From JBQLZO01 sp052168315 (GTDB lineage: Bacteria; Planctomycetota; Phycisphaerae; Phycisphaerales; UBA1924), in contig JBQLZO010000050.1 in the NCBI GenBank assembly GCA_052168315.1, positions 149,478 through 213,477 on the forward strand: DNA of 64,000 nt. Reading direction: 5' to 3'. A program made the translations under genes and the position numbers. Under the pieces are notes generated by a model. The model was not told the DNA's origin. It searched no databases and worked only from the letters and a program-made list of their open reading frames with translations. Of the stretch, positions 24,326 through 32,751 are shown one piece after another (positions within the stretch are counted from its first letter, which is position 1; every line of letters starts with the position of its first letter).

Positions 24326-24679
24326 TCAGGGCCGCGTAGCGGGACTCTTGCGCCGGAGGTGGATCGACTTCGTTTCCTCGCGTGTGTACCGGCGTGTCAT
24401 GTCGCGACAAGACGACAGCGATTCGAGATCGGCGTGGGCGCATCCGAGCAACTCGCGGAACGCTCGCCAGGCGGTGCCTCGCGTTCGCCGGATCGAGGCG
24501 ATCGAGCGCCCCGCCTGGGCGAGGTACCCCGCGTACCAGGCGACGCAGGCGGGGCTCACACCATCGCGGATCACCAGCACGACGCCGGGCTCCATCTCCA
24601 CGAGGACCTTGTGTCCGTGGGCGCAGAACTTGGACACCTTCGCGGCGAGCATACGAGCGTTGAGATCATCGCCTGTCAT
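24326..24679 (-). CDS. Unknown protein of element 2
   Basis: 117 residues, no family recognised. The N-terminal half looks folded (VSKFCAHGHKVLVEMEPGVVLVIRDGVSPACVAWYAGYLA), followed by a helical stretch (SIRRTRGTAWRAFRELLG) and a basic tail. The ribosome-binding site is poor. In the circular form it would lie downstream of the integrase and its completed C-terminus on the same strand, so it might be the last gene of that transcript. There is no hint of enzymatic motifs. Confidence 0.5.
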   Translation of the reverse strand: MTGDDLNARMLAAKVSKFCAHGHKVLVEMEPGVVLVIRDGVSPACVAWYAGYLAQAGRSIASIRRTRGTAWRAFRELLGCAHADLESLSSCRDMTRRYTREETKSIHLRRKSPATRP

Positions 24680-24839
24680 GCGTTCTCACTTCCCACGGGG
24701 TCGTAATCGGCGTCGTTTGCCTCGGGTATTGCAGGGGTGGACGCTTTATGTTCATGTATCAAGCCAGGAACGCGGGCGGGCGTGCACGCGCACGCGTCTA
24801 TAGAGTCTGCGTGCTCCGGGATGGACTGCTCGGCGTGCA

Positions 24840-25039
24840 TCAGGCATCGCGAATCTCCGGCTTCGAGGCGTGGCGTGCGAGCGCCACGAGCGAACACCGA
24901 ACAGCATACGGCAGGTCCGGCCACATGCGAACGAGTTCGGACCACTCATTGTCCGGGTGTGCGTTCTCATGTGCGTCAGATCCGTCCTGATCGCGTTCTA
25001 ACGCCGCTTCTTGTCTCTTCGATTCCCCCCGGCTCCATT
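24840..25039 (-). other. Right-end module of element 2: split C-terminal part of the integrase
   Basis: Read from the att core in the frame WSRGES, the same frame the element 2 integrase uses at att copy 2, this frame continues for about 59 residues to the TGA at 24840. It contains LVRMWPDLPYAVRCSLVALA, alignable with the element 1 module. In the circle the integrase would thus be about 489 residues, with this ordered tail instead of the 86 chimeric residues seen in the chromosome. Confidence 0.65.
24957..24977. repeat. Right arm-type site of element 2
   Basis: TGTGCGTT-CTCA-TGTGCGTC preceded by G, 12-base period, 40 bases inside att copy 3. It is a near copy of the left arm site at 22262. 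Confidence 0.65.
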
Positions 25040-25041
25040 CC
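25018..25041 (+). repeat. att copy 3 (right end of the island)
   Basis: 24 bases identical to 14940-14963, the ssrA 3' terminus plus ATTCC. Chromosomal DNA resumes to the right. Confidence 0.9.
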
Positions 25042-25562
25042 TGCGTGCGCTCCGTGCACCCGCCAAACGTGCCCGCACCCAAGGCGAATCCTCGCCAGCG
25101 GCGAGACTCCGCCGCGTCCACGCCTCATCCCACCACGCATATCACATCGACGACCCGCTTCGTGCGCTCGAAGCCGCGCTCGCCCCCGACCCACCCCACG
25201 CCCGCGGCCCAGTCCATCGGCTCGTGCGGCGTGACATCGGCGTAGCACCGCGCACGCACTTCGATGCCGCGCCCGGTCCGGCACTTCACGCCACCGAACA
25301 CCGGGCCCATCGCCCGGTCCCGCTCCCACGACGAACGCAGCACCCATCACAAGTGCGATCTCGCTCCGAAGTGCGCCCGCGCATCGACCACTGAACAACC
25401 GTCCCCTCGCGATCCCCAATCGGGGCGCCGCCTCCCCCGGACGGCCGCGCCCGATCGACAGCCCCACCACCGTCGCCAGCCCGACGACTCCACCCCCCCG
25501 GGGCTCAAGCCGCCCCCCGCTACACTCGACCCCAACGCTGGCGCACGCGCACCATCCCTCCA
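25042..25562. other. Region between att copy 3 and the permease gene
   Basis: 521 bases. The only coding candidate is a minus-strand frame of 72 codons at 25125-25343 (GTG start; contains VFGGVKCRTGRGIEVRARCYADV). Its third positions are as GC-rich as those of real genes, but it has no clear ribosome-binding site or family. Otherwise nothing is recognised. Confidence 0.35.
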
Positions 25563-27485
25563 ATGACGCCCCAAGCCATATTCGTCACCGCCCTGCTCGC
25601 CGTCGCCGCCGTGCTCATGGCAAGCAACCGCGTGCGCCTCGACATCGTCGCCCTGCTCATCCTTCTCGCCCTCATGCTCGCCGGCATCCTCCCGGTGGGC
25701 GATGCGCTTGCCGGATTCGGAAGCCCGGTGGTCATCACGGTCGCCGCGCTGCTCGTCGTCGGCGAGATGCTCGATCGCACGGGCGTGACACACGCCGTCG
25801 GCGACTTCATCCTCAAGAAAGGAGGCCGGCGCGAACCGATCCTGCTCATCCTCATCATGTCCACGGCGGCACTGCTCGGAAGCGTCATGTCATCCACCGC
25901 CGTCGTCGCGGTCTTCATCCCGATCGTCCTACGCATCACCGCCGAGACCAGAACGGGCGCCGGACGCCTCCTCCTGCCCATGTCATACGCCGCGCTCATC
26001 AGCGGCATGCTCACGCTCATCTCCTCCACGCGGAACATCGTCGTGCACGAGGAGCTCAGGAACGCCGGCGCGAACGGATTCGCATTCTTCGGTTTCGCCC
26101 CCGTCGGAGTCGCGGTCTTCATCGTCGCTGTGGCATACATCCTGATCGCGGGCCGTTGGCTCCTCCCACGCCGCGAGCCACCCGAAACCCGCGATCGAGT
26201 CGAACCGTCCCTCCAGCAGCTCGTCGAAGACTTCGGGATCGATGAACGCACGGCCTTCCTCCGTGTCCCGCCAGAATCACCGCTGACCGGGCGATCGATC
26301 GACGAAACCGCGATCGGACGCGAATTCGGCGCCCGCGTGCTCGGCCTCCTCCGCCCGCGCCGCCGCGGCGCCGATCGGATCATCGCGCCCCCCGGCACAA
26401 TCGAACTGCAGGCCGGAGACACCCTGCTCATCATCGCACCCGAGCACGGACGCCGGCGCCTCACCGAAGAACTCAACCTCGAACCGATCGAGCCGTCCGA
26501 CCGCGAGCGCCAGCGATGGCGGTGGGAACTGGGCGGCGCGGAGGTCCTCATCCACCCGGACTCGCAACTGATCGGATCGTCCCTCCGCGAGAGCGCATTC
26601 CGCTCGGTGCACGCCCTGCACGCGCTGGGAATCCACCGCGCCAACAGGCCGCTGCCGGACTTCCGCAACGCCAGGCTGGAAGCCGCCGACTGCCTGCTCC
26701 TCGTCGGCCCGTGGACCCGCATCGACCGGCTGCGCACCCTCCCGCACGAATTCGTCGTGACCAGGCTCCCGCGAGAGCGGGCCGAGGTCCCCGCAGCCCA
26801 CCGCAGAATGCCGGTCGCGCTCGCGATCCTCGCCACGATGGTCCTGCTGGTCGTCTTCGACCTCGTGCCACTCGTGGTCGCGGCGATCCTCGCGGCGCTC
26901 GCCGCCGTGATCACACGATGCCTCAGCATGGAGCAGGCCTATCGCTCGATCCACTGGAGCAGCATCGTCCTCCTGGCGGGCATGCTCCCGCTCGCCGATG
27001 CGCTCGAGAGAACCGGCGCGACCGATCTCTTCGTCCGCGTCCTGCTCGACGCGTTCGGCCAGTCGCACCCACGCACGATGCTCACACTCATCTTCTTTCT
27101 GACCGCGCTCGTCGGGCTCTTCCTCTCCAACACGGCCTCGGTGGTGCTCGTGGCCCCGATCGCCATGTGCGCGGCCAGGGCGCTGGATGTGTCCCCATAC
27201 CCCTTCGCCGTCGCGGTCGTCATCGCGGCCTCGGCCGTGTACTCAACACCCGTCTCCTCGCCCTCCCTCACCCTCGTCGTCGAGCCCGGACGCTACCGGT
27301 TCTTGGACTTCGTGAAGCTCGGCGTGCCCCTGCTCATGCTCACATGGCTCGTGACCCTCTTGATCACCCCGCTGATCTTCCCATTCGATTCCTTCGACTG
27401 GCCGCGCGAAGCGCACACCACCGACCCGGCATCCACCGAGCAGCCCGAAACCCGCCTCGAGATGGAATCGCCCCGGAGCGACTGA
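25563..27485 (+). CDS. SLC13-type permease with two TrkA-C domains
   Basis: 640 residues, an inner-membrane anion/dicarboxylate or sulfate transporter of the divalent anion:sodium symporter group. About six helices precede the central cytoplasmic part; helix 1 is FVTALLAVAAVLMASNRVRL. The centre carries two RCK/TrkA-C modules (about 205-295, with FLRVPPESPLTGRSI and DTLLIIAPEHG, and about 305-400, with EVLIHPDSQLIGSSLRE and DCLLLVGPW). A second membrane half follows with IHWSSIVLLAGMLPLADALERTGA and LFLSNTASVVLVAPI. This build is typical of YfbS-like permeases. The ion carried cannot be told from sequence alone. The next gene converges on it. Confidence 0.88.
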   Translation: MTPQAIFVTALLAVAAVLMASNRVRLDIVALLILLALMLAGILPVGDALAGFGSPVVITVAALLVVGEMLDRTGVTHAVGDFILKKGGRREPILLILIMSTAALLGSVMSSTAVVAVFIPIVLRITAETRTGAGRLLLPMSYAALISGMLTLISSTRNIVVHEELRNAGANGFAFFGFAPVGVAVFIVAVAYILIAGRWLLPRREPPETRDRVEPSLQQLVEDFGIDERTAFLRVPPESPLTGRSIDETAIGREFGARVLGLLRPRRRGADRIIAPPGTIELQAGDTLLIIAPEHGRRRLTEELNLEPIEPSDRERQRWRWELGGAEVLIHPDSQLIGSSLRESAFRSVHALHALGIHRANRPLPDFRNARLEAADCLLLVGPWTRIDRLRTLPHEFVVTRLPRERAEVPAAHRRMPVALAILATMVLLVVFDLVPLVVAAILAALAAVITRCLSMEQAYRSIHWSSIVLLAGMLPLADALERTGATDLFVRVLLDAFGQSHPRTMLTLIFFLTALVGLFLSNTASVVLVAPIAMCAARALDVSPYPFAVAVVIAASAVYSTPVSSPSLTLVVEPGRYRFLDFVKLGVPLLMLTWLVTLLITPLIFPFDSFDWPREAHTTDPASTEQPETRLEMESPRSD

Positions 27486-27538
27486 CTCGCGCCCGACCGC
27501 CCAGATCCTCTGCACGCCGATCGACCCGATCCGCTCGC

Positions 27539-28951
27539 TCACACCGCCCGAGGGATCCGCCGCGCGATGATCATCGCGCCACCGAACGCCATCGCGGCCA
27601 GCAGAATCAACAGCCCAAGCATGACCGCAGCGCGGTTGACCAGGGCCGCCGTGCGACGATCGATGTCGGCCACGACCGTCGAAAGGTCCGCCGTCCGGTC
27701 CGCCCAGCCCGGAGACTCGATCACCTCGCGCAGCGCCACCGTCACCTCGGCGAGCCGCTCGACCCCCGCGTTCGTGCTGTCCACGAGTTCCCGGATGTCC
27801 GCCAGCGTGGCGCCGGGCGGCGCCGCCTCGTCGGAACGAGCCCCGGACCGCAGCAGGTTCTGAAGCTCGACCGTCGCCGCGCCAAGGTTCACGCTCAGCC
27901 GATCCCCCGCCTCGGCCGTCTCCCTGACCTCGCGGAGCAATTCGGAGAACTCCTCGCCCCGCTCATCGAGCCCGACCAGCAGCGCTTCGCTGCGACGATC
28001 AAGCTCGGCGCCCACCCGCGCGATCGTCGCCTCGCTGCGACGCTCGAGCTCAGCGCCCACCCGCGCGATCGCCGCCTCACGCTCGGCGGCGATCCGGTCC
28101 GCGGCCAGGTCCACGAGCCGCTGCCCCTCTGCGCCCACCGCCGCGGGCAGATCAGACGCCGCGGCCGAAGTCCGCTCGAACGCGGACACCATCGTGCCAA
28201 AGTCGTTGCTCGCGGCGATGCGCAATCCCAGGAGCTCCAGGTGCCACCGGATCAGGATCGGCCAGCGATCCGCCGAATACAGCAATCGCTCCGCCACCTG
28301 CCGAGTCTGCTCCAGTTCCCGCGTCGCCGGGTTCAGGCTGTTCAAGGGGTCGAGCATGAACAGCGAGAGCAGGCTGCCAGGAGGCGAATCGCGCCGCTCG
28401 GCCGCCCTCCGCACACCCGTCAGATCGCCGAACCGCACGAGCGCCACAGATGTCTGATCGGGATGAGCCGCAACCCACTCCTCGATCAGCGCCGCGAGCT
28501 CGGCACGCTGCACCGGGGTCAGCGCGAGCTCCGCCGTCTCCCAGGCGCGCCGCTCGAAGCCGCGCTGCTGCGCGACCAGCGCTGCGGCCTGCTCCGCCCC
28601 CAGCAGCTCCACTACCCAGGGACGCTCGTACACATGCCGCAGGAGCGAGAACAGCACGACCATCTCCACGACCGCCGAGGGATCGCAGCGCCCCCCGGCA
28701 ATCGCCCACGCGGCCGATACGGTCGAGACCTTCTCGTGGGCGGCGATCGTTGCGATGCGCCGATCGCTCGCATCACTGATCACACGGTCCCATGTCTCTC
28801 CGGCCTTCGTCGCGAAGGTGTCCGCGATCGCACGGTTCCGCGCCTGCAACTCGATCGGCGTCACACGCCCCGGCCCGAATGTGAGCTGGGATGGCCCGGA
28901 TGAGCACCCCGCCAGAGCCAGCAGAAGGCAAACGAACACGGCCACCCGCAT
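27539..28951 (-). CDS. Lipoprotein with coiled-coil repeats and a C-terminal membrane helix
   Basis: 470 residues, unknown function. The ATG at 28951 has GGAGG 6 bases upstream and gives a classic lipoprotein signal (MRVAVFVCLLLALAGC, lipobox LAGC), so the longer frame to 29008 is not used. The middle is helical; tandem copies IARVGAELERRSEAT and IARVGAELDRRSEAL near residues 290-320 suggest a coiled coil. A hydrophobic helix near the C-terminus (AAVMLGLLILLAAMAFGGAMII) is followed by ARRIPR. A lipid-anchored N-terminus plus a C-terminal membrane helix would let it span the periplasm. It is divergent from the DUF4105 gene. Confidence 0.75.
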   Translation of the reverse strand: MRVAVFVCLLLALAGCSSGPSQLTFGPGRVTPIELQARNRAIADTFATKAGETWDRVISDASDRRIATIAAHEKVSTVSAAWAIAGGRCDPSAVVEMVVLFSLLRHVYERPWVVELLGAEQAAALVAQQRGFERRAWETAELALTPVQRAELAALIEEWVAAHPDQTSVALVRFGDLTGVRRAAERRDSPPGSLLSLFMLDPLNSLNPATRELEQTRQVAERLLYSADRWPILIRWHLELLGLRIAASNDFGTMVSAFERTSAAASDLPAAVGAEGQRLVDLAADRIAAEREAAIARVGAELERRSEATIARVGAELDRRSEALLVGLDERGEEFSELLREVRETAEAGDRLSVNLGAATVELQNLLRSGARSDEAAPPGATLADIRELVDSTNAGVERLAEVTVALREVIESPGWADRTADLSTVVADIDRRTAALVNRAAVMLGLLILLAAMAFGGAMIIARRIPRAV

Positions 28952-29099
28952 AATGAACCTCCGGTTCGTCACACACCCGACGGTGACGCAAAGTTCATTG
29001 TAATCCACCCCGCGTGCCGCGGCGTCCGCCCAAAACGCTCAGCCGCCACCGCCGCCACCGATCGGTGCCACGCCCGGTTACACTCTCCAAGAGCGCAAC

Positions 29100-30191
29100 A
29101 TGACCCAGCCAAGGACCACACCAGATCCCCCGGCGACGCCCGTCGAACCGCCCTCGACGCGCGCACCACGCCGGCATGGCTGGATCCGACGCCCCATCCG
29201 CTGGGTCGTCCGGGCCCTGGCGCGCCTCGCCCAGTTCCTGGTCATCGCATGGGGCGTGCTGGCGATCTACTACTCGAACCTCCCCTGGCCAATGGGCCGC
29301 CTCCTCATGGCCGTGGCCTTCGGAGCGTTCGCAGTCAGCACGCTCTGGGTGCTGCGCGCCCGGAGGTGGCGGTGGGCCTTCGCCGCCGTGTTCGGCGCCG
29401 TCGCGATCTGGTGGGCCTGCATCCCCCCATCGCACGACCGCCCCTGGCGCCCCGATGTGGCCACGCTGCCGAGGGCCGAGATCAACGGCGACCGCGTGCG
29501 CCTCATCAACTTCCGCAACCACCAGTACCGCAGCCGGGACGACTTCGACACGCGCTACGAGCTGCGCGAGATCGATGTCTCCCGCATCGTCTCGGTCGAT
29601 TTCTTCATCTCGTTCTGGATGCCGGGCCCGGTCGGCCACACCTTCCTCAGCTTCAATTTCGATGATGGCTCGCTCCCCGTGTGCATCTCCATCGAAACGC
29701 GCCCCGAGATCGGCGAAGGATTCGACCCACTCGCCTCCATGTTCAAGCAGTTCGAACTCATCTATGTCGTCGGAGACGAGCGCGACATCGTGCGTGTCCG
29801 CACCGACCACCGCGACGAACAGGTCTACCTCTACCGCACCCGGGCGACCCCCGAGGCCGCGCAGGCCCTCTTCCGCGTCTACCTGCAACGCATCAACGAA
29901 CTGGCCGACCGACCGGAGTGGTACCACCTCCTCAAGAACAACTGCACGATCAACATCATCCGCTACTCGCGATCCGCGGGCGGAACCCACGCCCGATTCG
30001 AGATCCGACACCTCCTCAACGGCCTGATCGACGGCTACCTCCACCGCCGCGGCATTATCGACAACAGCCTCGAATTCAGCGAACTGAGGCGACGCTCCAA
30101 CATCAACGATGCCGCCCGCGCCGCCGGCGATGCCCAGGACTTCTCATCGCTGATCCGCAAGGGCCGACCCGGCATCCCGGACGCCGAGTAA
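29100..30191 (+). CDS. DUF4105 (Lnb N-terminal periplasmic domain) membrane protein
   Basis: 363 residues. A Pro-rich cytoplasmic lead is followed by two or three membrane helices (about 45-110: LAQFLVIAWGVLAIYYSNL, LLMAVAFGAFAVSTLWVL, WAFAAVFGAVAIWWACI), then a periplasmic domain of about 250 residues. That domain matches DUF4105, with FRNHQYRSRDDFDTRYELREID, GPVGHTFLSFNFDDG, and LLKNNCTINIIRYSR, where the NNC is the conserved candidate active site. Members of this group resemble the Lnb lipoprotein-acylation domain and are thought to act on membrane lipids or lipoproteins. The substrate is unknown. Start at the ATG at 29100, with no strong ribosome-binding site. Confidence 0.8.
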   Translation: MTQPRTTPDPPATPVEPPSTRAPRRHGWIRRPIRWVVRALARLAQFLVIAWGVLAIYYSNLPWPMGRLLMAVAFGAFAVSTLWVLRARRWRWAFAAVFGAVAIWWACIPPSHDRPWRPDVATLPRAEINGDRVRLINFRNHQYRSRDDFDTRYELREIDVSRIVSVDFFISFWMPGPVGHTFLSFNFDDGSLPVCISIETRPEIGEGFDPLASMFKQFELIYVVGDERDIVRVRTDHRDEQVYLYRTRATPEAAQALFRVYLQRINELADRPEWYHLLKNNCTINIIRYSRSAGGTHARFEIRHLLNGLIDGYLHRRGIIDNSLEFSELRRRSNINDAARAAGDAQDFSSLIRKGRPGIPDAE

Positions 30192-30244
30192 TCGCGAGCA
30201 CATCACGCAAAGCCGCCGCGTGAACGATCCCGGCGCCACCCCCA

Positions 30245-30712
30245 TCACTGCAGGACCCGGACCTGACCATCGCCGCGACGCAGCACCCGGACCTGATCAC
30301 CGATCTCGAAGGTCTCGTCCGCCGCCTGGATCACCACGATCAACTCCCCGCTCTCGAGCTCGACGCTGATCTCAATGCCCGACACCGTTGTGACCGCCCG
30401 TTCCACGCTCGATCCGCCCGCTGCGCCCCCGACCGCCCCGCCGGCACGGGCCAGCGTCCGCCCGGAACCACCGCCGATCGTGTTGCCGACCGCCCATCCG
30501 AGCACCCCGCCCGCCACGGCACCGGCACCGCGCGCTTCCCCCTCGATCGTCACCGGGCGCACATACACCACCTCGCCGGTCTCCACCGTGTGCGCACGCC
30601 CGGTATCGGACCGCCGGACAGTGTTCGCCGATGTCGGACCGCTCGCGCACCCGGTCATGCCGAGCACGCCACAGGCGACCGTGATGCACACAACAATGGA
30701 TCGCACCTTCAT
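30245..30712 (-). CDS. Glycine-zipper outer-membrane lipoprotein (SlyB-like)
   Basis: 155 residues. The ATG at 30712 with AAGGAAGG upstream gives a lipoprotein signal MKVRSIVVCITVACGVLGMTGC. The central part is a glycine-zipper hairpin: GAGAVAGGVLGWAVGNTIGG and RAGGAVGGAAGG, as in SlyB/PcP-type proteins that insert in the outer membrane. A small beta-rich C-terminal domain follows (GIEISVELESGELIVVIQ and IGDQVRVLRRGDGQVRVLQ). Role probably structural or envelope-stress related. It follows the Ntn hydrolase gene on the same strand with 73 bases between. Confidence 0.82.
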   Translation of the reverse strand: MKVRSIVVCITVACGVLGMTGCASGPTSANTVRRSDTGRAHTVETGEVVYVRPVTIEGEARGAGAVAGGVLGWAVGNTIGGGSGRTLARAGGAVGGAAGGSSVERAVTTVSGIEISVELESGELIVVIQAADETFEIGDQVRVLRRGDGQVRVLQ

Positions 30713-30785
30713 CGTCAGACCTTCCTTGATGGAAACCAGCACGGGCTCTTGATCAGCCGAGCCCACCGCACGCTCATCCGGACAA

Positions 30786-31847
30786 TCACCCGGGCGCCAG
30801 GAAGACAAACGGTTCGTGCGCCTTGAATCCCTCCGTCTGGTCCCCGCCCACATCGAGATGGTCATGCAGCGTCAGCTTCCGAACGCCGCTGCCAACGCCG
30901 AAATCGATCCGCTTCAGGTCAACCCAGACCAGCTCCGGACTCAGCGAGTCGTCGTAGTAGTACACCAGGTTCTTCTGGTCCGCCACGGTGCGCCAGATCG
31001 TCGAAGAGAGGTTGGGCTGATCCGGCGTCGTGATGCCCAGCGGCACGCTGACATTCCGCATGACACTCATCGTCGCGGCCACCGCCTCGCGAGCATCGGC
31101 CGACTGCTTGGCCGCGTTGATGTAGAAACGGGCCCGGGCGAAACGGTCGGCCGAACGGCGCGTCCCAGGGAGGAATGTCGTGCCGCCAACCTCCTCCCAG
31201 TAACGGTTCAGGGCCAGTTGCTGGTCGTACTCCGGCGAATTCGTCAGAACCTGGTGCTCCTTCCCATGGTGGATCACCAATTCACCGTTCAAGTACTGAA
31301 AGATCGCCGAGTCTCCCGTGGAATCGGAGATGCAAAGGTGCACCTGCCCCTCGATCCCATTGGGCGCCACCACCATGACGGACCGGAACGGCGCATCCCG
31401 CAGCGCCGCAACCGCTTCCTCCACGCTCGCAAAGCTGTCCAGCACGAACTGCGCCCACGCCGAGACGGGAAGCGGCGGCCGCGTGTCGCCCTCCGCCGGA
31501 GGGTACTCGGTCTCGACCAGAAACAGCAGATTCGCCACCAGCCCCTTCTCGTTCATCCCGTCCGTCGTTCCGGCCTCATACGCCGAAACGATCACGCTCC
31601 CGTACCTGCTCGTCCACTGGAACCCGCGGTCTCCCATCCCGCCATCGCGCCGCATGCCCCGGGGGAACACCCACATGTTGCTCTGCATGTCCTCCACCCA
31701 GTCCATCGTCCGCCCGGTCACCGTCTGCCCCTCGAGCCCGAGATACACGCCCCGGGTGCACGCGGGCGCTGGAGCCAATGGACCCGCCACCGCCGCCGCC
31801 ACCAGCAGCACGCCGAGCAGCGGGATCTCGAATCTGGACTTACTCAT
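30786..31847 (-). CDS. Choloylglycine hydrolase / penicillin V acylase family (Ntn) amide hydrolase
   Basis: 353 residues, exported. The signal peptide (PLLGVLLVAAAVAGPLAPAPA) is followed directly by Cys30-Thr-Arg; in this family cleavage before Cys frees the catalytic N-terminal nucleophile. Further family marks: GQTVTGRTMDWVEDMQSNMW, GTTDGMNEKGLVANLLFL and a region QVLTNSPEYDQQLALNRYW with the conserved TN-P. It hydrolyses linear amide bonds (bile salts, acyl-homoserine lactones or penicillin V in characterised relatives). In a planctomycete, bile salts are an unlikely substrate; N-acyl amides such as signal molecules are more plausible. GAGGGC precedes the ATG at 31847. Confidence 0.87.
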   Translation of the reverse strand: MSKSRFEIPLLGVLLVAAAVAGPLAPAPACTRGVYLGLEGQTVTGRTMDWVEDMQSNMWVFPRGMRRDGGMGDRGFQWTSRYGSVIVSAYEAGTTDGMNEKGLVANLLFLVETEYPPAEGDTRPPLPVSAWAQFVLDSFASVEEAVAALRDAPFRSVMVVAPNGIEGQVHLCISDSTGDSAIFQYLNGELVIHHGKEHQVLTNSPEYDQQLALNRYWEEVGGTTFLPGTRRSADRFARARFYINAAKQSADAREAVAATMSVMRNVSVPLGITTPDQPNLSSTIWRTVADQKNLVYYYDDSLSPELVWVDLKRIDFGVGSGVRKLTLHDHLDVGGDQTEGFKAHEPFVFLAPG

Positions 31848-31976
31848 CGTTCATGCCCTCCGTGTGCCAGGAACAGCAAGCCCGCCGACCGGCGACCACC
31901 GCCGACGAAGAACCCGCCACCGTTGCTGGCAAGTGCTTCACCCCACTTGCCTTGCCGGTGCCTCCGGCCTCCACCA

Positions 31977-32751
31977 TCACCGCGACCGAACCAAGATCAA
32001 CGCCAGCGCCCCTTCGCCATCCCGCAGATCAAGGCGATCGCCCTCGAAGCTCATCGTCGCGACCGTCTCCATCGCGCGCACGAACGCCCGCTCCTGCTCC
32101 GCCGTGGCATCGTCAGGACACGCCCGCCGCGTTGTGGCGACCGAGGAAATCCGCAGCGTCTCACCCTCAGCCTGATACGCGCCGGAGTACCGATTGCACC
32201 CGGTCGTCCCGCTCACCCCGCCCTCAGCATCGAACTCCATCGTCAACGCGGTATCCGCCACGACACCCACCACGGCCTGCCGCCCGTTGTTGATGTTGAC
32301 CACCGTCCATGAAGTCCCGCCCAGCGAACTCACCTGCGAAACGAATGTCGCCGCCACGCCCCCCCCTCTCGTCCAGCAATTCCAGCGTGACATCGCCCCC
32401 GCGAAAGCTCCGCGCATCGATCAGGGCCGCCATGAACGCCCCCGCCTGCTCCATCGTGGCCTCCGGGCACGCCATCATCGTCGACACACCCGACGGAACA
32501 ACCGTGATGGTCGATCCGCTCACAGCGTACGGCATCGAGTACCGATTGCACCCATCGCTCCCGGACACAACCCCACCCTCGAACCGCGCCGTCGGCGTCG
32601 CATCGGGAACCAGCCCCCGACCCGGCAGCGAAGCGAGCACCCACGCCGACCCCTCCAGCGAACCCACCCCGTCGGACCGATCCGACGAAGCGCATCCCGC
32701 CAGTCCGACCCCGCTCAACAGAACCATCACGACAACCCAATACAACCTCAT
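31977..32751 (-). pseudogene. Two-domain META lipoprotein, frame broken at a G8 run
   Basis: The reading begins at the ATG at 32751 (GGAGG upstream) with lipoprotein signal MRLYWVVVMVLLSGVGLAGC and a first META/HslJ-like domain (SAWVLASLPGRGLVPDATPT, SGSDGCNRYSMPY, MMACPEATMEQAGAFMAAL). At LELLDERGG the frame meets a run of eight G on the coding strand (8 C at 32359-32366). The second META domain (GGTSWTVVNINNGRQAV, GTTGCNRYSGAY, RRACPDDATAEQERAFVRAM) continues in a different frame to 31977. Removing one G joins the two in a single protein of about 257 residues. Both halves look intact, so this is either a sequencing slip, a recent mutation or phase variation. Confidence 0.8.

Larger units (their letters stand above)
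22101..25039. mobile_element. Integrative element 2 (small, ssrA-inserted)
   Basis: About 2.9 kb between att copies 2 and 3, with an integrase and excisionase-like gene at the left end, a 0.7-kb non-coding stretch with palindromes, one unknown gene and the W-x2-L-P module at the right end. Tandem arm-type sites with a 12-base period lie inside both ends (22262-22282 and 24957-24977, 19 of 21 bases equal). Content is minimal, with no visible cargo function, so it may be a satellite that relies on the element 1 machinery or on host replication. Confidence 0.8.

Noticed and set aside
24976..25563. Minus-strand frame of 195 codons containing MEPGGIE at its end
   Set aside because: Gly/Arg-rich composition; the MEPGGIE string is only the antisense of the tmRNA-end att copy. 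The tail frame of element 2 uses another frame.
26516..28903. A 795-codon plus-strand frame over the permease end and the lipoprotein
   Set aside because: Arg/Pro/His-rich shadow crossing two real genes.
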